A model generated the notes under the pieces. That model was not told the origin of the DNA. It did no database searches and saw nothing but the letters and a program-made list of their open reading frames with translations. Shown here in pieces: positions 34,041-42,624 of a stretch of DNA of 43,131 nucleotides (positions within the stretch are counted from its first letter, which is position 1; each line of letters starts with the position of its first letter). A program made the translations under genes and the position numbers. The DNA comes from an uncultured bacterium (GTDB lineage: Bacteria; Cyanobacteriota; Vampirovibrionia; Gastranaerophilales; Gastranaerophilaceae): NCBI GenBank assembly GCA_902783835.1, contig CACZSN010000031.1, positions 1-43,131 on the forward strand, read 5' to 3'.

Positions 34041-34619
34041 ATGACAATATCAAAAAAAACAGCCCTTTTAGGCATAAATGATTTGAAAATTTTTCCGATA
34101 ACAGAAGACAGTGATGCAAAATTTACCGTCGGTGACGGCATCGATGTTCCCGGAATCAGACAACTTTCGGTGACTTTTGATATCGAAGAAAAAGAACTTA
34201 CCGGTGACGAAAAAACTTTAGCCGTTGCTTCAAAAATTAAAGCGGTTTCTTTCTCTTCTGAATACGCAGAATTAAGTTTGGACGTACTTTCCGCTCTCAG
34301 CGGCGGTTCGGTTACAACCGCAACGGACGGAAAAACAGCCTCGTTTAGTTTGGCTGACGGTGACAAACCTGACTACTTCCAACTTCAGGCAAAAATTGAC
34401 GGCACAGACAGTATTTCAGGGGGTGATTGCCATATTTGCATTTACAAGGCAAAAGTTACGGCTATGCCGATAAACGGTGTTGAAGGCGATTTTGCAACAT
34501 ACACGTTCGAAGGTAAAGGCGTTTTTACCGCTCACAATTTCGACGGAAAAAAAGCAAAATTGATTGATGTCGATTTTCACTCAACCGCTGCGGAACTTAC
34601 GGCTAAAACTTCCGAATAA
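34041..34619 (+). CDS. Major tail tube protein
   Basis: A 192-residue beta-rich protein following the connector genes. It has the shape of siphovirus tube proteins: FPITEDSDAKFTVGDGIDVPG, a strand pair around QLSVTFDIEEKELTGDEK, and the C-terminal TYTFEGKGVFTAHNFDGKKAKLIDV. Hexamers of such proteins form the tail tube. AAGGA precedes the start. Confidence 0.75.
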   Translation: MTISKKTALLGINDLKIFPITEDSDAKFTVGDGIDVPGIRQLSVTFDIEEKELTGDEKTLAVASKIKAVSFSSEYAELSLDVLSALSGGSVTTATDGKTASFSLADGDKPDYFQLQAKIDGTDSISGGDCHICIYKAKVTAMPINGVEGDFATYTFEGKGVFTAHNFDGKKAKLIDVDFHSTAAELTAKTSE

Positions 34620-34670
34620 AAACAGCCTGATTTTATACTTGTAAATCATTAACAAAAAAAAGGAAAATTT

Positions 34671-36050
34671 ATGATTACCGATTTTAATATCGTTCAACAA
34701 AACAAAAAACTGAACTTGGATAACGCTACTGTCGCAAGACTTTTGAACTATGACGTTTTTCGCGATATGTATGACGGGAATTTTAAAACGGCATTTGCAA
34801 AAACTTATGCGAAAATTTGTGCAAAATATCCCCTCGATACTACAACAGCACAGACTTTCGTCGAATTAAATTTGTTTTTTGCGATGACTGATTTTTATAA
34901 AAACCTTCTAACAAATCAAGGTCTTTATCTCAATGTTAACGGTTCTTTTCAGACTATTTGGGATAAAATTGAAAAACAAAATAACTTCCTCTCTGTTTTG
35001 AAAGAAGTTTATGTCGATGTTTCAAGGTTCGGAAACGGTTTATTCAAAGTTTGTTTTGGCGAATATGGGGTAGAAATTACCTCCGTTTCGCCCGCATCGT
35101 GGTTTCCTGTTTTCAAAAAGGGCAACATCAACCATGTTTTGGGTCATATTTTAATTAATACGCTCTGTGATTTTGTAAACGGAAAACAGTATAATTTTAA
35201 ACTTATCGAAAAACACCGCAAAGGCTCTGTTGAAAACGAATTGTGGTTATTCAGAAACGGAAATTATACAGAAAAACTTGATGTGGAAAAAGAACTCGAA
35301 ATTCCTGCGTTTGATGACTTTTCGGATGTTTGGGATAATTTTTTGATTTTCCCCGTGAAAAATACTTCCGAAAGTGATGAATATTTCGGACAAAGTGATT
35401 ATGTTCGTTGCAAATCGCTTGTGGAAGAATTGATGTTGACTGTCAGCCAAAATTCAAAAATTTTAAATCGTCATGCAAACCCAAAAATGACGGGAAGTAA
35501 CGAAAATCTTGAATTTAACCCTGTTACTGGAAAAACGGAATTTCCGAACAGAGACTTCGTTCCGGTCGGTCGTGACGGCATTAAGGCGGAATATATTACG
35601 GCTGATTTGCAGGAAAATGCCGTTCATCAACATATTGAAACCTTGATGAAATTTTTCCACATAATGACTAAAACCCCTCCCCAAGCTTATGGCATGGATA
35701 TTACAAACAACATGTCCGGCGAAAGTTTGAGGAAAATTTTTATGTCATCTTTGACAAAAATAGATGATATTAAACAGGTTTCGTTTAATTCTGCCCTCGA
35801 AAACCTCGTAAAATGTGCGATGGCTCTCAATCATACTCCTGTTGAAGAAGTTAAGGTTGATTGGGGTAATCCGATTCCTGAGGATAAGTCGGAAATTATC
35901 GAAAATTCAGTTAAACGCATTAATTCAGGAACAATGAGTAAACAAACCGCTATCAGTGAACTCGATAATGTTTCTCCTTTTGATGCGAAAATTGAACTTC
36001 AAAAAATTGAAAACGAAAAAAATAATCTCGATTCGGTTGCCGAAAATTAA
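34671..36050 (+). CDS. Portal protein (SPP1 gp6-like)
   Basis: A 459-residue portal, forming the dodecameric DNA gate at the capsid vertex. Typical features are KEVYVDVSRFGNGLFKV in the wing, FGQSDYVRCKSLVEEL, the stem/crown region PPQAYGMDITNNMSGESLRK and the C-terminal NSGTMSKQTAISELDN. The sequence is full length for the gp6 family. Its position after the tail tube gene is abnormal; the portal normally follows the large terminase. Confidence 0.85.
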   Translation: MITDFNIVQQNKKLNLDNATVARLLNYDVFRDMYDGNFKTAFAKTYAKICAKYPLDTTTAQTFVELNLFFAMTDFYKNLLTNQGLYLNVNGSFQTIWDKIEKQNNFLSVLKEVYVDVSRFGNGLFKVCFGEYGVEITSVSPASWFPVFKKGNINHVLGHILINTLCDFVNGKQYNFKLIEKHRKGSVENELWLFRNGNYTEKLDVEKELEIPAFDDFSDVWDNFLIFPVKNTSESDEYFGQSDYVRCKSLVEELMLTVSQNSKILNRHANPKMTGSNENLEFNPVTGKTEFPNRDFVPVGRDGIKAEYITADLQENAVHQHIETLMKFFHIMTKTPPQAYGMDITNNMSGESLRKIFMSSLTKIDDIKQVSFNSALENLVKCAMALNHTPVEEVKVDWGNPIPEDKSEIIENSVKRINSGTMSKQTAISELDNVSPFDAKIELQKIENEKNNLDSVAEN

Positions 36051-36060
36051 TTTCATCTAT

Positions 36061-36089
36061 TTGCCACAAAAAAAATATGGTTGTATAAT
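36061..36089 (+). promoter_or_regulatory. Near-consensus sigma-70 promoter of the moron gene
   Basis: TTGCCA (36061-36066), exactly 17 nt, and TATAAT (36084-36089). Transcription would start about 36096, the A of the gene's ATG, so the mRNA would be leaderless. No Shine-Dalgarno sequence lies between promoter and start. Confidence 0.8.
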
Positions 36090-36095
36090 AACTTT

Positions 36096-36662
36096 ATGAA
36101 AAAGTTTTTATTAACGGCTTTATTTTTAATGTTATCGGTAACTGCAGTCAGTGCAGTTGATTTCGATGCTCCGATTCCGCAAGAAGAAGAAATGGCGGGA
36201 CCTGATCCGAAATTTACTACGGCAACTCAAATGCGTTTCGACGCTTTTCAAGATGTTGTCGAAGAAGTTGATGTTGCTCTTTTTAACGATAAAAAGCATT
36301 TCGACTTATACAAACTTGCTGACGGCAAAGATTATTTGGTTAAGGTTAAAACAAAAAATATCAAGGTTAAAGAGTACACTAACGGTTGCTTTGACTTGCG
36401 ATACAAAGAAATTCCCGATACGATTTTTTGTTATGATAAATTCGGTGATTTGCAATATTATGCAACTTATACAAATAAAGGCAAAACACCTTTTGTGACT
36501 TATTATTACGATGTAAACGGGGTTATTTCTTTAATCGAAGTTAAGCCTGACAGATATTATTCTTGTGTTTATGACCTGCAAGGACTTTTGGTCAGATATT
36601 GCAAGGACAATAACTGGTATTCCCCCGAAGGAAAACTTATTCGTAAAAAAATCGGTTTATAA
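36096..36662 (+). CDS. Secreted protein of unknown function, moron candidate
   Basis: A 188-residue protein with a Sec signal peptide (MKKFLLTALFLMLSVTAVSA, cleavage likely before VDFD). The mature part is mixed beta; the C-terminal half has repeated aromatic-rich units (FCYDKFGDLQYYATY, YYYDVNGVISLIEV, CVYDLQGLLVRY) about 20-30 residues apart, recalling YD/MORN-type repeats. I do not recognise the family. It has its own promoter, a leaderless start and its own terminator, inside a structural operon, as expected of phage cargo genes expressed in the dormant state. Confidence 0.75.
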   Translation: MKKFLLTALFLMLSVTAVSAVDFDAPIPQEEEMAGPDPKFTTATQMRFDAFQDVVEEVDVALFNDKKHFDLYKLADGKDYLVKVKTKNIKVKEYTNGCFDLRYKEIPDTIFCYDKFGDLQYYATYTNKGKTPFVTYYYDVNGVISLIEVKPDRYYSCVYDLQGLLVRYCKDNNWYSPEGKLIRKKIGL

Positions 36663-36667
36663 TTATT

Positions 36668-36698
36668 TCGGACGTGCATTTTGTACGTCCGATTTTTT
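36668..36698 (+). terminator. Intrinsic terminator of the moron gene
   Basis: TCGGACGT (36668-36675), 9-nt loop, ACGTCCGA (36685-36692), then six T. It begins 6 nt after the stop codon. The 92 nt from here to the next gene are T-rich with no clear promoter. Confidence 0.88.
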
Positions 36699-36790
36699 AA
36701 GGTTTTGTGTTTTTTATTTTGCAATTTGATTTTTTTCTGCGGTTTTTGCCGTTATTTTGTCTTGCAAAATTTTTGAAAAAGAGGTGATTT

Positions 36791-38122
36791 ATGAGCAATA
36801 TCGTCTTTGATGCGGATTATAAATCCGTATATACAACTACGATTGAATTTAAAACTCAAATTAACGAAAAACATTTCGGCAAAGAACAACGTTATCCGGT
36901 TTGGACATATCCGAAACGTACATTTTCATTGAGCTTTGATAAAAATTTTGATGGTCGGAAAAAACTTGAAGAATTTTATGAACAAACAAACGGCGGAACT
37001 GAAAAATTTTTGTTTACTTGGGACAAATCTAAAGGTGGCAACGGCAAAGAGTATCTTTGCACACTTGATGACGACAATTTTAAGCAAAATTTGTACGATT
37101 TTGGATTTTCGGAATGTGAATTGAATTTTGTTTCAATTGATGATAATGCGGTTGAAAGTGTTAAGGCATTTGACTTTTGGCATAGTGCCGAAGGCAATTT
37201 TTCCCTTCAATACAAAATATATTCTGATTTTGAATTTTCCTCAAAAAATGAGAAAAAAACATATCAAGATTCTCCAAAACATAAATGGACACTGCGTTTT
37301 CAAAAAACAAAGGAAAATCGCGAAAAAATTGAAAACTTTTTTATTGCCAAGAGAGGGTGTTTCCGTTCGTTTAAGTGGACTTGGGCGAAAGACAGAGGCG
37401 GTGACGGCAAAACTTATAACGTAAGATTTGCAAATGATACATTAAATTTGACGGTATCCGATTTCGGATTTGGGGAATTTGAAGTTGATTTGATTGAAGT
37501 TTTTTCAACCGAAAATCCCTTGTCCGAGGTTGAAAAAGATGAAATTATTCCAAGAAAACTTTTGAAAATTGAACTTGAACAAGGTTCTGTTTTCGTTCTC
37601 GATAACGAAACACTGGAAAGCTTTGATTTTAATGGCGAAACGTATATCGGGGCTCCTCTTAAACATGGTGAAATTAAAAATGATGACAATTCCGCGGTCA
37701 ACAAACTCGAAATTGAACTATCCAATGTGAACCTTGCTATTAGCGGGATTATAGGCAATCGTGGTGATGTTATCACAAATGCTTTTGCTGTTTTAACGCT
37801 TGTTTTTTTGAATGTTAATACAAACGAGTTGATTCCAAATTACCAAAAAATCTTGTATAGCGGGCGTTGTAATAATTTGAGCATTGATTTTGAAAAAGCG
37901 ACGATTGATATTGAAACCGAGCTTGGCGGATATGAAAAATTAGCACCGGTGATAAAATACCGTCCGAACTGTCAGGTAAGACGTTTTAAAGACTGTCGCT
38001 GCGGTTATTCGGGAGAAGAAACGACTTGCGACAGAACGTATAAAAGATGCTCTGAGTTAGGTAATACGCTTAATTTTCGTGGCTTTCCAAGCTGCGTAAT
38101 GGAAGCGGTAGTTAAGGTTTAG
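36791..38122 (+). CDS. Fused distal-tail (two DUF2460-like) and hub (gpL/DUF2163-like) protein
   Basis: A 443-residue baseplate protein. Residues 1-116 and 122-238 are tandem copies of a DUF2460/Dit-like domain: FTWDKSKGGNGKEY (75-88) and DFGF (103) recur as WTWAKDRGGDGKTY (196-209) and DFGF (224), a shift of 121. Residues about 252-443 match the hub family of lambda gpL and GTA g13, ending in a cysteine cluster (C394, C402, C404, C413, C420, C435; CRCGYSGEETTCDR) known in gpL to hold an iron-sulfur cluster. In the Rhodobacter GTA, Dit (g12) and hub (g13) are separate genes. GAGGTGA precedes the start. Confidence 0.8.
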   Translation: MSNIVFDADYKSVYTTTIEFKTQINEKHFGKEQRYPVWTYPKRTFSLSFDKNFDGRKKLEEFYEQTNGGTEKFLFTWDKSKGGNGKEYLCTLDDDNFKQNLYDFGFSECELNFVSIDDNAVESVKAFDFWHSAEGNFSLQYKIYSDFEFSSKNEKKTYQDSPKHKWTLRFQKTKENREKIENFFIAKRGCFRSFKWTWAKDRGGDGKTYNVRFANDTLNLTVSDFGFGEFEVDLIEVFSTENPLSEVEKDEIIPRKLLKIELEQGSVFVLDNETLESFDFNGETYIGAPLKHGEIKNDDNSAVNKLEIELSNVNLAISGIIGNRGDVITNAFAVLTLVFLNVNTNELIPNYQKILYSGRCNNLSIDFEKATIDIETELGGYEKLAPVIKYRPNCQVRRFKDCRCGYSGEETTCDRTYKRCSELGNTLNFRGFPSCVMEAVVKV

Positions 38123-38132
38123 AGGTGAAATT

Positions 38133-38510
38133 ATGGAAGATAAAATCGAAGAATTGCTTAAACAAATCGGACGTCCGTATGAAATGTTCAATGAAGACGG
38201 TACTTATCAGGGATGTTTTTATCCCGTGCAGTTTTTATATCCGGAAAAACCACGTTATAAATTGCGTTCGGACGATGATGATCAAAACTATTGGTGGGGT
38301 TGCGAAAAAATCAAAGAACATTGTCACGAGGTTACAAAAGATGAGTTTTATAAGCCCGGAGATATTGTCGTAACAAGGTTTAAGAATGAATTGCACGTTG
38401 CGATTTTTTGGCAATTCGGAAAAATAATTCATGTTTTTCGCGGTCATACTTTGCAGATAGGCAGATTGAAAATGTTCGGTGATTTTAAGGTTTTTCGTGT
38501 AGATAGGTAG
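38133..38510 (+). CDS. NlpC/P60-like tail peptidase
   Basis: A 125-residue cysteine peptidase-like protein in the position of GTA g14, between hub and tip protein. Candidate active-site residues are Cys28 (QGCFYP), His88 (NELHVAIF) and His100, with KPGDIVVTR just before the histidine strand as in NlpC/P60 enzymes. It would cut wall peptide during DNA entry. The Cys motif is not the classic DCSG, so activity is likely but not assured. AGAGGTGA lies upstream. Confidence 0.75.
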   Translation: MEDKIEELLKQIGRPYEMFNEDGTYQGCFYPVQFLYPEKPRYKLRSDDDDQNYWWGCEKIKEHCHEVTKDEFYKPGDIVVTRFKNELHVAIFWQFGKIIHVFRGHTLQIGRLKMFGDFKVFRVDR

Positions 38511-38515
38511 ATTTT

Positions 38516-40924
38516 ATGGCAATTCGTGCAATAATTAGCCTGGCAACAAAGATTGTCAAAGGCGTTTTTAAAATTGTAAAAAATATTTTTTCAAGCGGTT
38601 CTTCTATTTCAAGGTTTGTTTATGGCGGAATTGCAGTAGCGGCGGGAGCGTTTTCGAAAAAACTTCTTTCCTCGTCAAGGCAAGGGATGTCCGCATCGCC
38701 AAGTTATCAGGGAACGCAATACACGCAGACAAATCCTGATATGCCTTTGCCGTTGTTATACGGGACAGTTCAGGTTGCGGGGAATTTGATTTGGCAGAAT
38801 TCCGGAGATACTTACACTCAAAAAATTATCGCATTTGCGGAAGGTGAAATTGAAGATTTCACTGATATTAAAATCAATGATATTTCGATTTCATCCATTT
38901 CGGGATGTTCCGTACAAAAGTTTTACGGCACATCTTCTCAAGCGGTTTCTTCGTTTATTGCCGGAGCAACGGAAGATGAAAAAATTAAAAAGGTAGGTTC
39001 GCTTAAAAATGTTGCATACCTTGCTCTTTCCGTCACTCATTCTCAAAAAATCGGTTCGGATTTCAACGTAACAACTGTTGTTAAAGGTAAAAAAGTTCGG
39101 ATTTATTTTACGGATACGGAATATGTTGTTCGATACAGCGAAAATCCGGTGTGGATTTTGTTTGACTTTTTAACTGCATACAACGGTTTAGGTTTGGGAT
39201 TGAATGATAATTCCGAGTTAGATGATGAGGCGGTTCCGGAAATTTTTGATATGCAAAGTTTCATAGAAGCTGCCGCATATTGTGATGAACTTATTTCTTA
39301 TACAACTACCGATGGGAGCGGAAAATCAATAACAACAACCCAACCGAGATTTACGTTCAATATGGTTTTTGATGTTCAAACGAGTGTAAGAACTTTGCTT
39401 GATGAAATTTATCGTTCTTGTCGGGGCGGTTTGTTTTTCAAAAATGGTTTATTGCAGTGCAAAATCGATAAAGCGGAAGTTGTTTCAAAAGTTTTCAAGG
39501 CTGAAGATATTTCAAATGAAATTTTTAAAACCGTTCCAAACGAAGAACATTATGACATTCTGAAGGCGGTTTATATTTCTCAAAAGCATGAATGGCAAAA
39601 GGTTGAAGCTTTTGCGGAATTGGAAGAACGAAGAAACGGTATTCCCGTTGAATATTCGGTGGATATTTATTCTTGCACAAACTTTAATCAAGCAAGTCGT
39701 TTGGCTTGGTATTATTTAAACAGTAAGAGTTTGCAGCCTTATTACGGTTCATTTGATACGGATTTTCGGGCATTCGATATTGAAGTCGGTGACGTTATTC
39801 AGTTTGACAGTACTTTAATGGGCATAAATGCTTACAAAGTCAAGGTTACACAAATTACCGATGATGGGGCGGGAACATTTACCGTCGATTGGCAAACTTA
39901 TGATGAACGTCTGTATTCTGATGCTGTGAGCGGTTTTGAACCACATGTTCTTGTTTCTAAAACAAACGATTTTTACAGATATCCTGATGATGTTCAGAAT
40001 TTTAATGTCGTTCAGGCGGCAAATTCTTTCAATTTTTCTTGGACAAGTCAAGAAAATATGAGTTATGAAATTCGGGAAGGTAAGACTTGGGAAACGGCAA
40101 ACATTGTCGGTACAGGAATTTTGAACGGTTCTTATTCATCGAAAATTACCCGATACGGCTTACATCATTTTATGATAAAAGCTTTTAACGGCTACAATTA
40201 CTCCGTAAATTTTAACTCCGCACTTTTATATGTGGATAGTATCCCTGATACAAATGTCGTGCTTGTTCAGCCTATATTGAGTGCTGATGGGACATTTGAC
40301 TCAACAAAGTATTATCGAAATGCTTTGAAATTGAAATGTGAAAATAAACTTTGGCCAAACGTTGATTCAAAATGGGGCGGTAATGAAAAAGATTACCTCT
40401 CGAAAAGCGGTCGTTGGGGAACGTTTTGTGAAAAAGGTTCTTTTGTGAGCGAAGTTTTTGATTTAGGCAAAAAATTCCCGAGTATCGTCTCTCTTGAACA
40501 TGAAATTTTCGGGCAAGTTGATATTTTTATGCGAAGTGCCGAAACGGAGGAATTGCTTCAACAAGAAGAGTTTGTGAAGTTTACCGAAGGTGAATATGCC
40601 TTCAGATATTTTCAGTTCAAAATTGTTTTGCAAAATAAGTTTGCTCAACCTGCTTATATTAAAAACTGTATTGCGTACATTGATGTACCCGATAAATCGG
40701 CAAACTGTTCCGTTGAAATCGAAGATGCGGAAAACGGTGTCACGATTGATTATTCGGATATGGGCTTTTATACCGTTCCGAAAATCGTCGCAACCGTTAC
40801 GGAAGGAGTTTCCGCATTTGCGGTAGTTGCGGACAAAACCGTAACTTCTGCCAAAATTTATGCAGTTTCAAGTGATGGTGACAAAACCGTTGCAAAAGTT
40901 GATTTACAAATTTTAGGTTATTAA
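38516..40924 (+). CDS. Tail tip/central fibre protein (gpJ/GTA g15-like)
   Basis: An 802-residue protein. The first 60 residues are hydrophobic to amphipathic. Then MPLPLLYGTVQVAGNLIW and FAEGEIEDFTDIKINDISI, marks of the gpJ/TipJ host-specificity family. Residues 200-420 include LFDFLTAYNGLGLGL, a hub-like region with LLDEIYRSCRGGLFF, and FDIEVGDVIQFD. A fibronectin-like stretch follows, and the C-terminus (VPKIVATVTEGVSAFAVVA) resembles gp53-like receptor-binding domains. It is shorter than gpJ and g15 proteins. It would dock on the hub trimer and contact the host cell. Confidence 0.82.
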   Translation: MAIRAIISLATKIVKGVFKIVKNIFSSGSSISRFVYGGIAVAAGAFSKKLLSSSRQGMSASPSYQGTQYTQTNPDMPLPLLYGTVQVAGNLIWQNSGDTYTQKIIAFAEGEIEDFTDIKINDISISSISGCSVQKFYGTSSQAVSSFIAGATEDEKIKKVGSLKNVAYLALSVTHSQKIGSDFNVTTVVKGKKVRIYFTDTEYVVRYSENPVWILFDFLTAYNGLGLGLNDNSELDDEAVPEIFDMQSFIEAAAYCDELISYTTTDGSGKSITTTQPRFTFNMVFDVQTSVRTLLDEIYRSCRGGLFFKNGLLQCKIDKAEVVSKVFKAEDISNEIFKTVPNEEHYDILKAVYISQKHEWQKVEAFAELEERRNGIPVEYSVDIYSCTNFNQASRLAWYYLNSKSLQPYYGSFDTDFRAFDIEVGDVIQFDSTLMGINAYKVKVTQITDDGAGTFTVDWQTYDERLYSDAVSGFEPHVLVSKTNDFYRYPDDVQNFNVVQAANSFNFSWTSQENMSYEIREGKTWETANIVGTGILNGSYSSKITRYGLHHFMIKAFNGYNYSVNFNSALLYVDSIPDTNVVLVQPILSADGTFDSTKYYRNALKLKCENKLWPNVDSKWGGNEKDYLSKSGRWGTFCEKGSFVSEVFDLGKKFPSIVSLEHEIFGQVDIFMRSAETEELLQQEEFVKFTEGEYAFRYFQFKIVLQNKFAQPAYIKNCIAYIDVPDKSANCSVEIEDAENGVTIDYSDMGFYTVPKIVATVTEGVSAFAVVADKTVTSAKIYAVSSDGDKTVAKVDLQILGY

Positions 40925-40934
40925 GGAATTTATT

Positions 40935-41435
40935 ATGACAACAAATTATGAATGGGTCGACGACCCTACAATGGCAGGTGTTTCTGCCTACAATCCGGAT
41001 GTTCTTAATGAGTGTTTAATGCACTTAAAATACGATATTCCGAGCAGTTATGACAGTAAAATTGAAAATTGTTCGACAAAAAATTTATCAAATGTTACAA
41101 CGGATGGCAAAGATACGGCTGTTTCTTGGGGAATGCCTGATTTTTCCACTACCGTGGACATTCCGACAACATTGGATTTGGTTCAATGTTGCGACAAAGA
41201 TTGCTATCTCTCACTGTTTTCTTATCGTGCGGGATATGGCTTTATTCAAATTTGTGACGTTGAGGGAAATGCAATTTATACAAATCTTTCGGAGGCAAAT
41301 TACCATTTTGGCGGTGGTACGGTTACAGGAACAGGTTTCGCTATCATGACTCCTTTGCTCCCCAAAGGAACCTATTTTAAATTTGTCCAAAATTCAGGTC
41401 TTTCAAGTGCAAAGAAAATTTATAAAAGAGGTTAA
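40935..41435 (+). CDS. Hypothetical tail fibre-associated protein
   Basis: A 166-residue protein immediately after the tip gene. It begins TTNYEWVDDPTMAGVSAYNPDVLN, a pattern seen in short phage fibre or adhesin-like proteins, and the rest is a single beta-rich domain ending TYFKFVQNSGL. Position and composition suggest a receptor-contact or fibre role; no enzyme motif is present. Confidence 0.55.
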   Translation: MTTNYEWVDDPTMAGVSAYNPDVLNECLMHLKYDIPSSYDSKIENCSTKNLSNVTTDGKDTAVSWGMPDFSTTVDIPTTLDLVQCCDKDCYLSLFSYRAGYGFIQICDVEGNAIYTNLSEANYHFGGGTVTGTGFAIMTPLLPKGTYFKFVQNSGLSSAKKIYKRG

Positions 41436-41436
41436 T

Positions 41437-41967
41437 ATGCTTAAATATGCGAAAATAATAAATGAACAAACAGGACTTTGCGAAGTCGGAGTCGGCACTA
41501 ACACTCAGTTTTACAACTCTATCGGTATGTCGGAATTGGATGTATCTCAATCAGATATTGATAATTGTTGGTATCTTTCCGAAAAATGTCCGCAAAAATC
41601 CGAAGAACAAAAACTTTCGGAAGCAAAAATAATTAAACAACAAGAAAACCAACAAGCATTAGATGTTGCAAGAACTTCGCATACATTTACTGTAAGCTTG
41701 CAAAATCAGGAATGCGAATTTGATACAAAGGATAAAACGCAATCAGACTTAAATTCGGCAGCAATCGCTTCAAGCATGGGGCAACCGTGGCTTTGGACAA
41801 CCAATAATAGAGTTACTTTGTCTTTAACAGCGGAGGATATTCAAGTTATATCTTTAGCATATATGCAAGCCGTAAATGCTGATATTGCGAAATGGACGGC
41901 ATTTGAAGAACAAATCGAACAAGCTGAAACGGTTGAAGCGGTCGAAAATATTGTGATTGAGTATTAA
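41437..41967 (+). CDS. Tail fibre-like protein with DUF4376-like domain
   Basis: A 176-residue protein that follows the previous gene with a GAGG site; the ATG at 41437 is chosen over one at 41383 that lies in the upstream gene. The C-terminal half (CEFDTKDKTQSDLNSAAIAS, then RVTLSLTAEDIQVISLAYMQAV) resembles the DUF4376 domain of phage fibre proteins. The N-terminus (YAKIINEQTGLCEVGVG) is also typical of such proteins. A role at the fibre or its assembly is likely. Confidence 0.6.
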   Translation: MLKYAKIINEQTGLCEVGVGTNTQFYNSIGMSELDVSQSDIDNCWYLSEKCPQKSEEQKLSEAKIIKQQENQQALDVARTSHTFTVSLQNQECEFDTKDKTQSDLNSAAIASSMGQPWLWTTNNRVTLSLTAEDIQVISLAYMQAVNADIAKWTAFEEQIEQAETVEAVENIVIEY

Positions 41968-41995
41968 AAACGGTCATTTGATAAAACCAAATTAT

Positions 41996-42036
41996 CAGAT
42001 TGCCACGTCCTCACTGCGTTCGTCCTCACAATGACA
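41996..42036 (-). repeat. Dispersed inverted-repeat element, copy on minus strand
   Basis: Read on the minus strand it starts TGTCATTGTGAGGACG and ends GACGTGGCAATCTG, an intergenic repeat type seen widely in bacteria. A related unit (TGTCACTGCGAGCGATAG to GGCAGTCCAG) lies in opposite orientation at 42967-42997. Confidence 0.6.
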
Positions 42037-42057
42037 ATGATTGTTTTTAAGACGTAG

Positions 42058-42075
42058 GGTCGACTTCAGTCGACC
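42058..42075. repeat. Palindromic repeat, copy 2
   Basis: GGTCGACT-TC-AGTCGACC, the same palindrome as at 10361-10378, again preceded by GTAG. The 2-nt loop is the reverse complement of the other copy's. Confidence 0.75.
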
Positions 42076-42139
42076 GAAATCACTGCCTCGTATGACGAGG
42101 ATTTTTGGACGCAATAAGACAAACAAGAAAGGAAAAACT

Positions 42140-42289
42140 ATGAAATTTATTGAAATTTTAGCATTTATCAAAGAAATTATCGCTGACGACAACAAAATGG
42201 CGAAATTCAGAGAAATTGTTGCCGACATCAAAGAACTCGTTTCGGACATTAAAGACGTCGTCGGTTTCTTCAAAAAAGAGCAAGCGTAA
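42140..42289 (+). CDS. Small amphipathic helical protein (49 aa)
   Basis: This 49-residue protein follows an AAGGA site. It is helical throughout with a seven-residue repeat (IVADIKE, LVSDIKD, then VVGFFKK), giving an amphipathic face and no membrane span. Its stop overlaps the next start as TAATG. It may be part of a lysis or inhibitor module; the function is unknown. Confidence 0.6.
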   Translation: MKFIEILAFIKEIIADDNKMAKFREIVADIKELVSDIKDVVGFFKKEQA

Positions 42290-42624
42290 TGATTGCGTTC
42301 GTTTCCTCGGCAATAAAGGCTTTTGCGGATTGTTGCAAGAGCCTTTTTGATTTATTTAAACAGAACAAAATTCAGCAATCAGAATCGGCTATGCTCAAAG
42401 ACCGTGGAAAATTACAGGTCGCAACGGATTTGGCGGAGCAAATAAATTGGAATATGCGTGAATATTTCGCAGCTGACAGTCAATTCACAATGTGGATTGC
42501 CCGCTTAATTTATGACGGCTTAAACAAGGACGAAAAACGCTTGTTCCGTCGATTTTACAAACAAAAAATGAAAATCAAAAAACGCATTGAAAAATTGCAA
42601 AAAGAATTTGATAAGGTGAATTAA
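42289..42624 (+). CDS. Hypothetical protein, small-gene module
   Basis: A 111-residue protein, translationally coupled to its neighbours (TAATG before, TAAATG after). The N-terminal 25 residues are amphipathic, the middle is helical (QINWNMREYFAADS, FTMWIARLIYDG) and the C-terminus is strongly basic coiled coil (KKRIEKLQKEF). I do not recognise it. Position near the end of the late operon fits a lysis-associated or structural accessory role. Confidence 0.6.
   Translation: MIAFVSSAIKAFADCCKSLFDLFKQNKIQQSESAMLKDRGKLQVATDLAEQINWNMREYFAADSQFTMWIARLIYDGLNKDEKRLFRRFYKQKMKIKKRIEKLQKEFDKVN

Noticed and set aside
38125..38373. Open frame overlapping the NlpC/P60-like gene
   Set aside because: It has no ribosome site of its own and no protein-like composition; it is a shadow of the gene starting at 38133.
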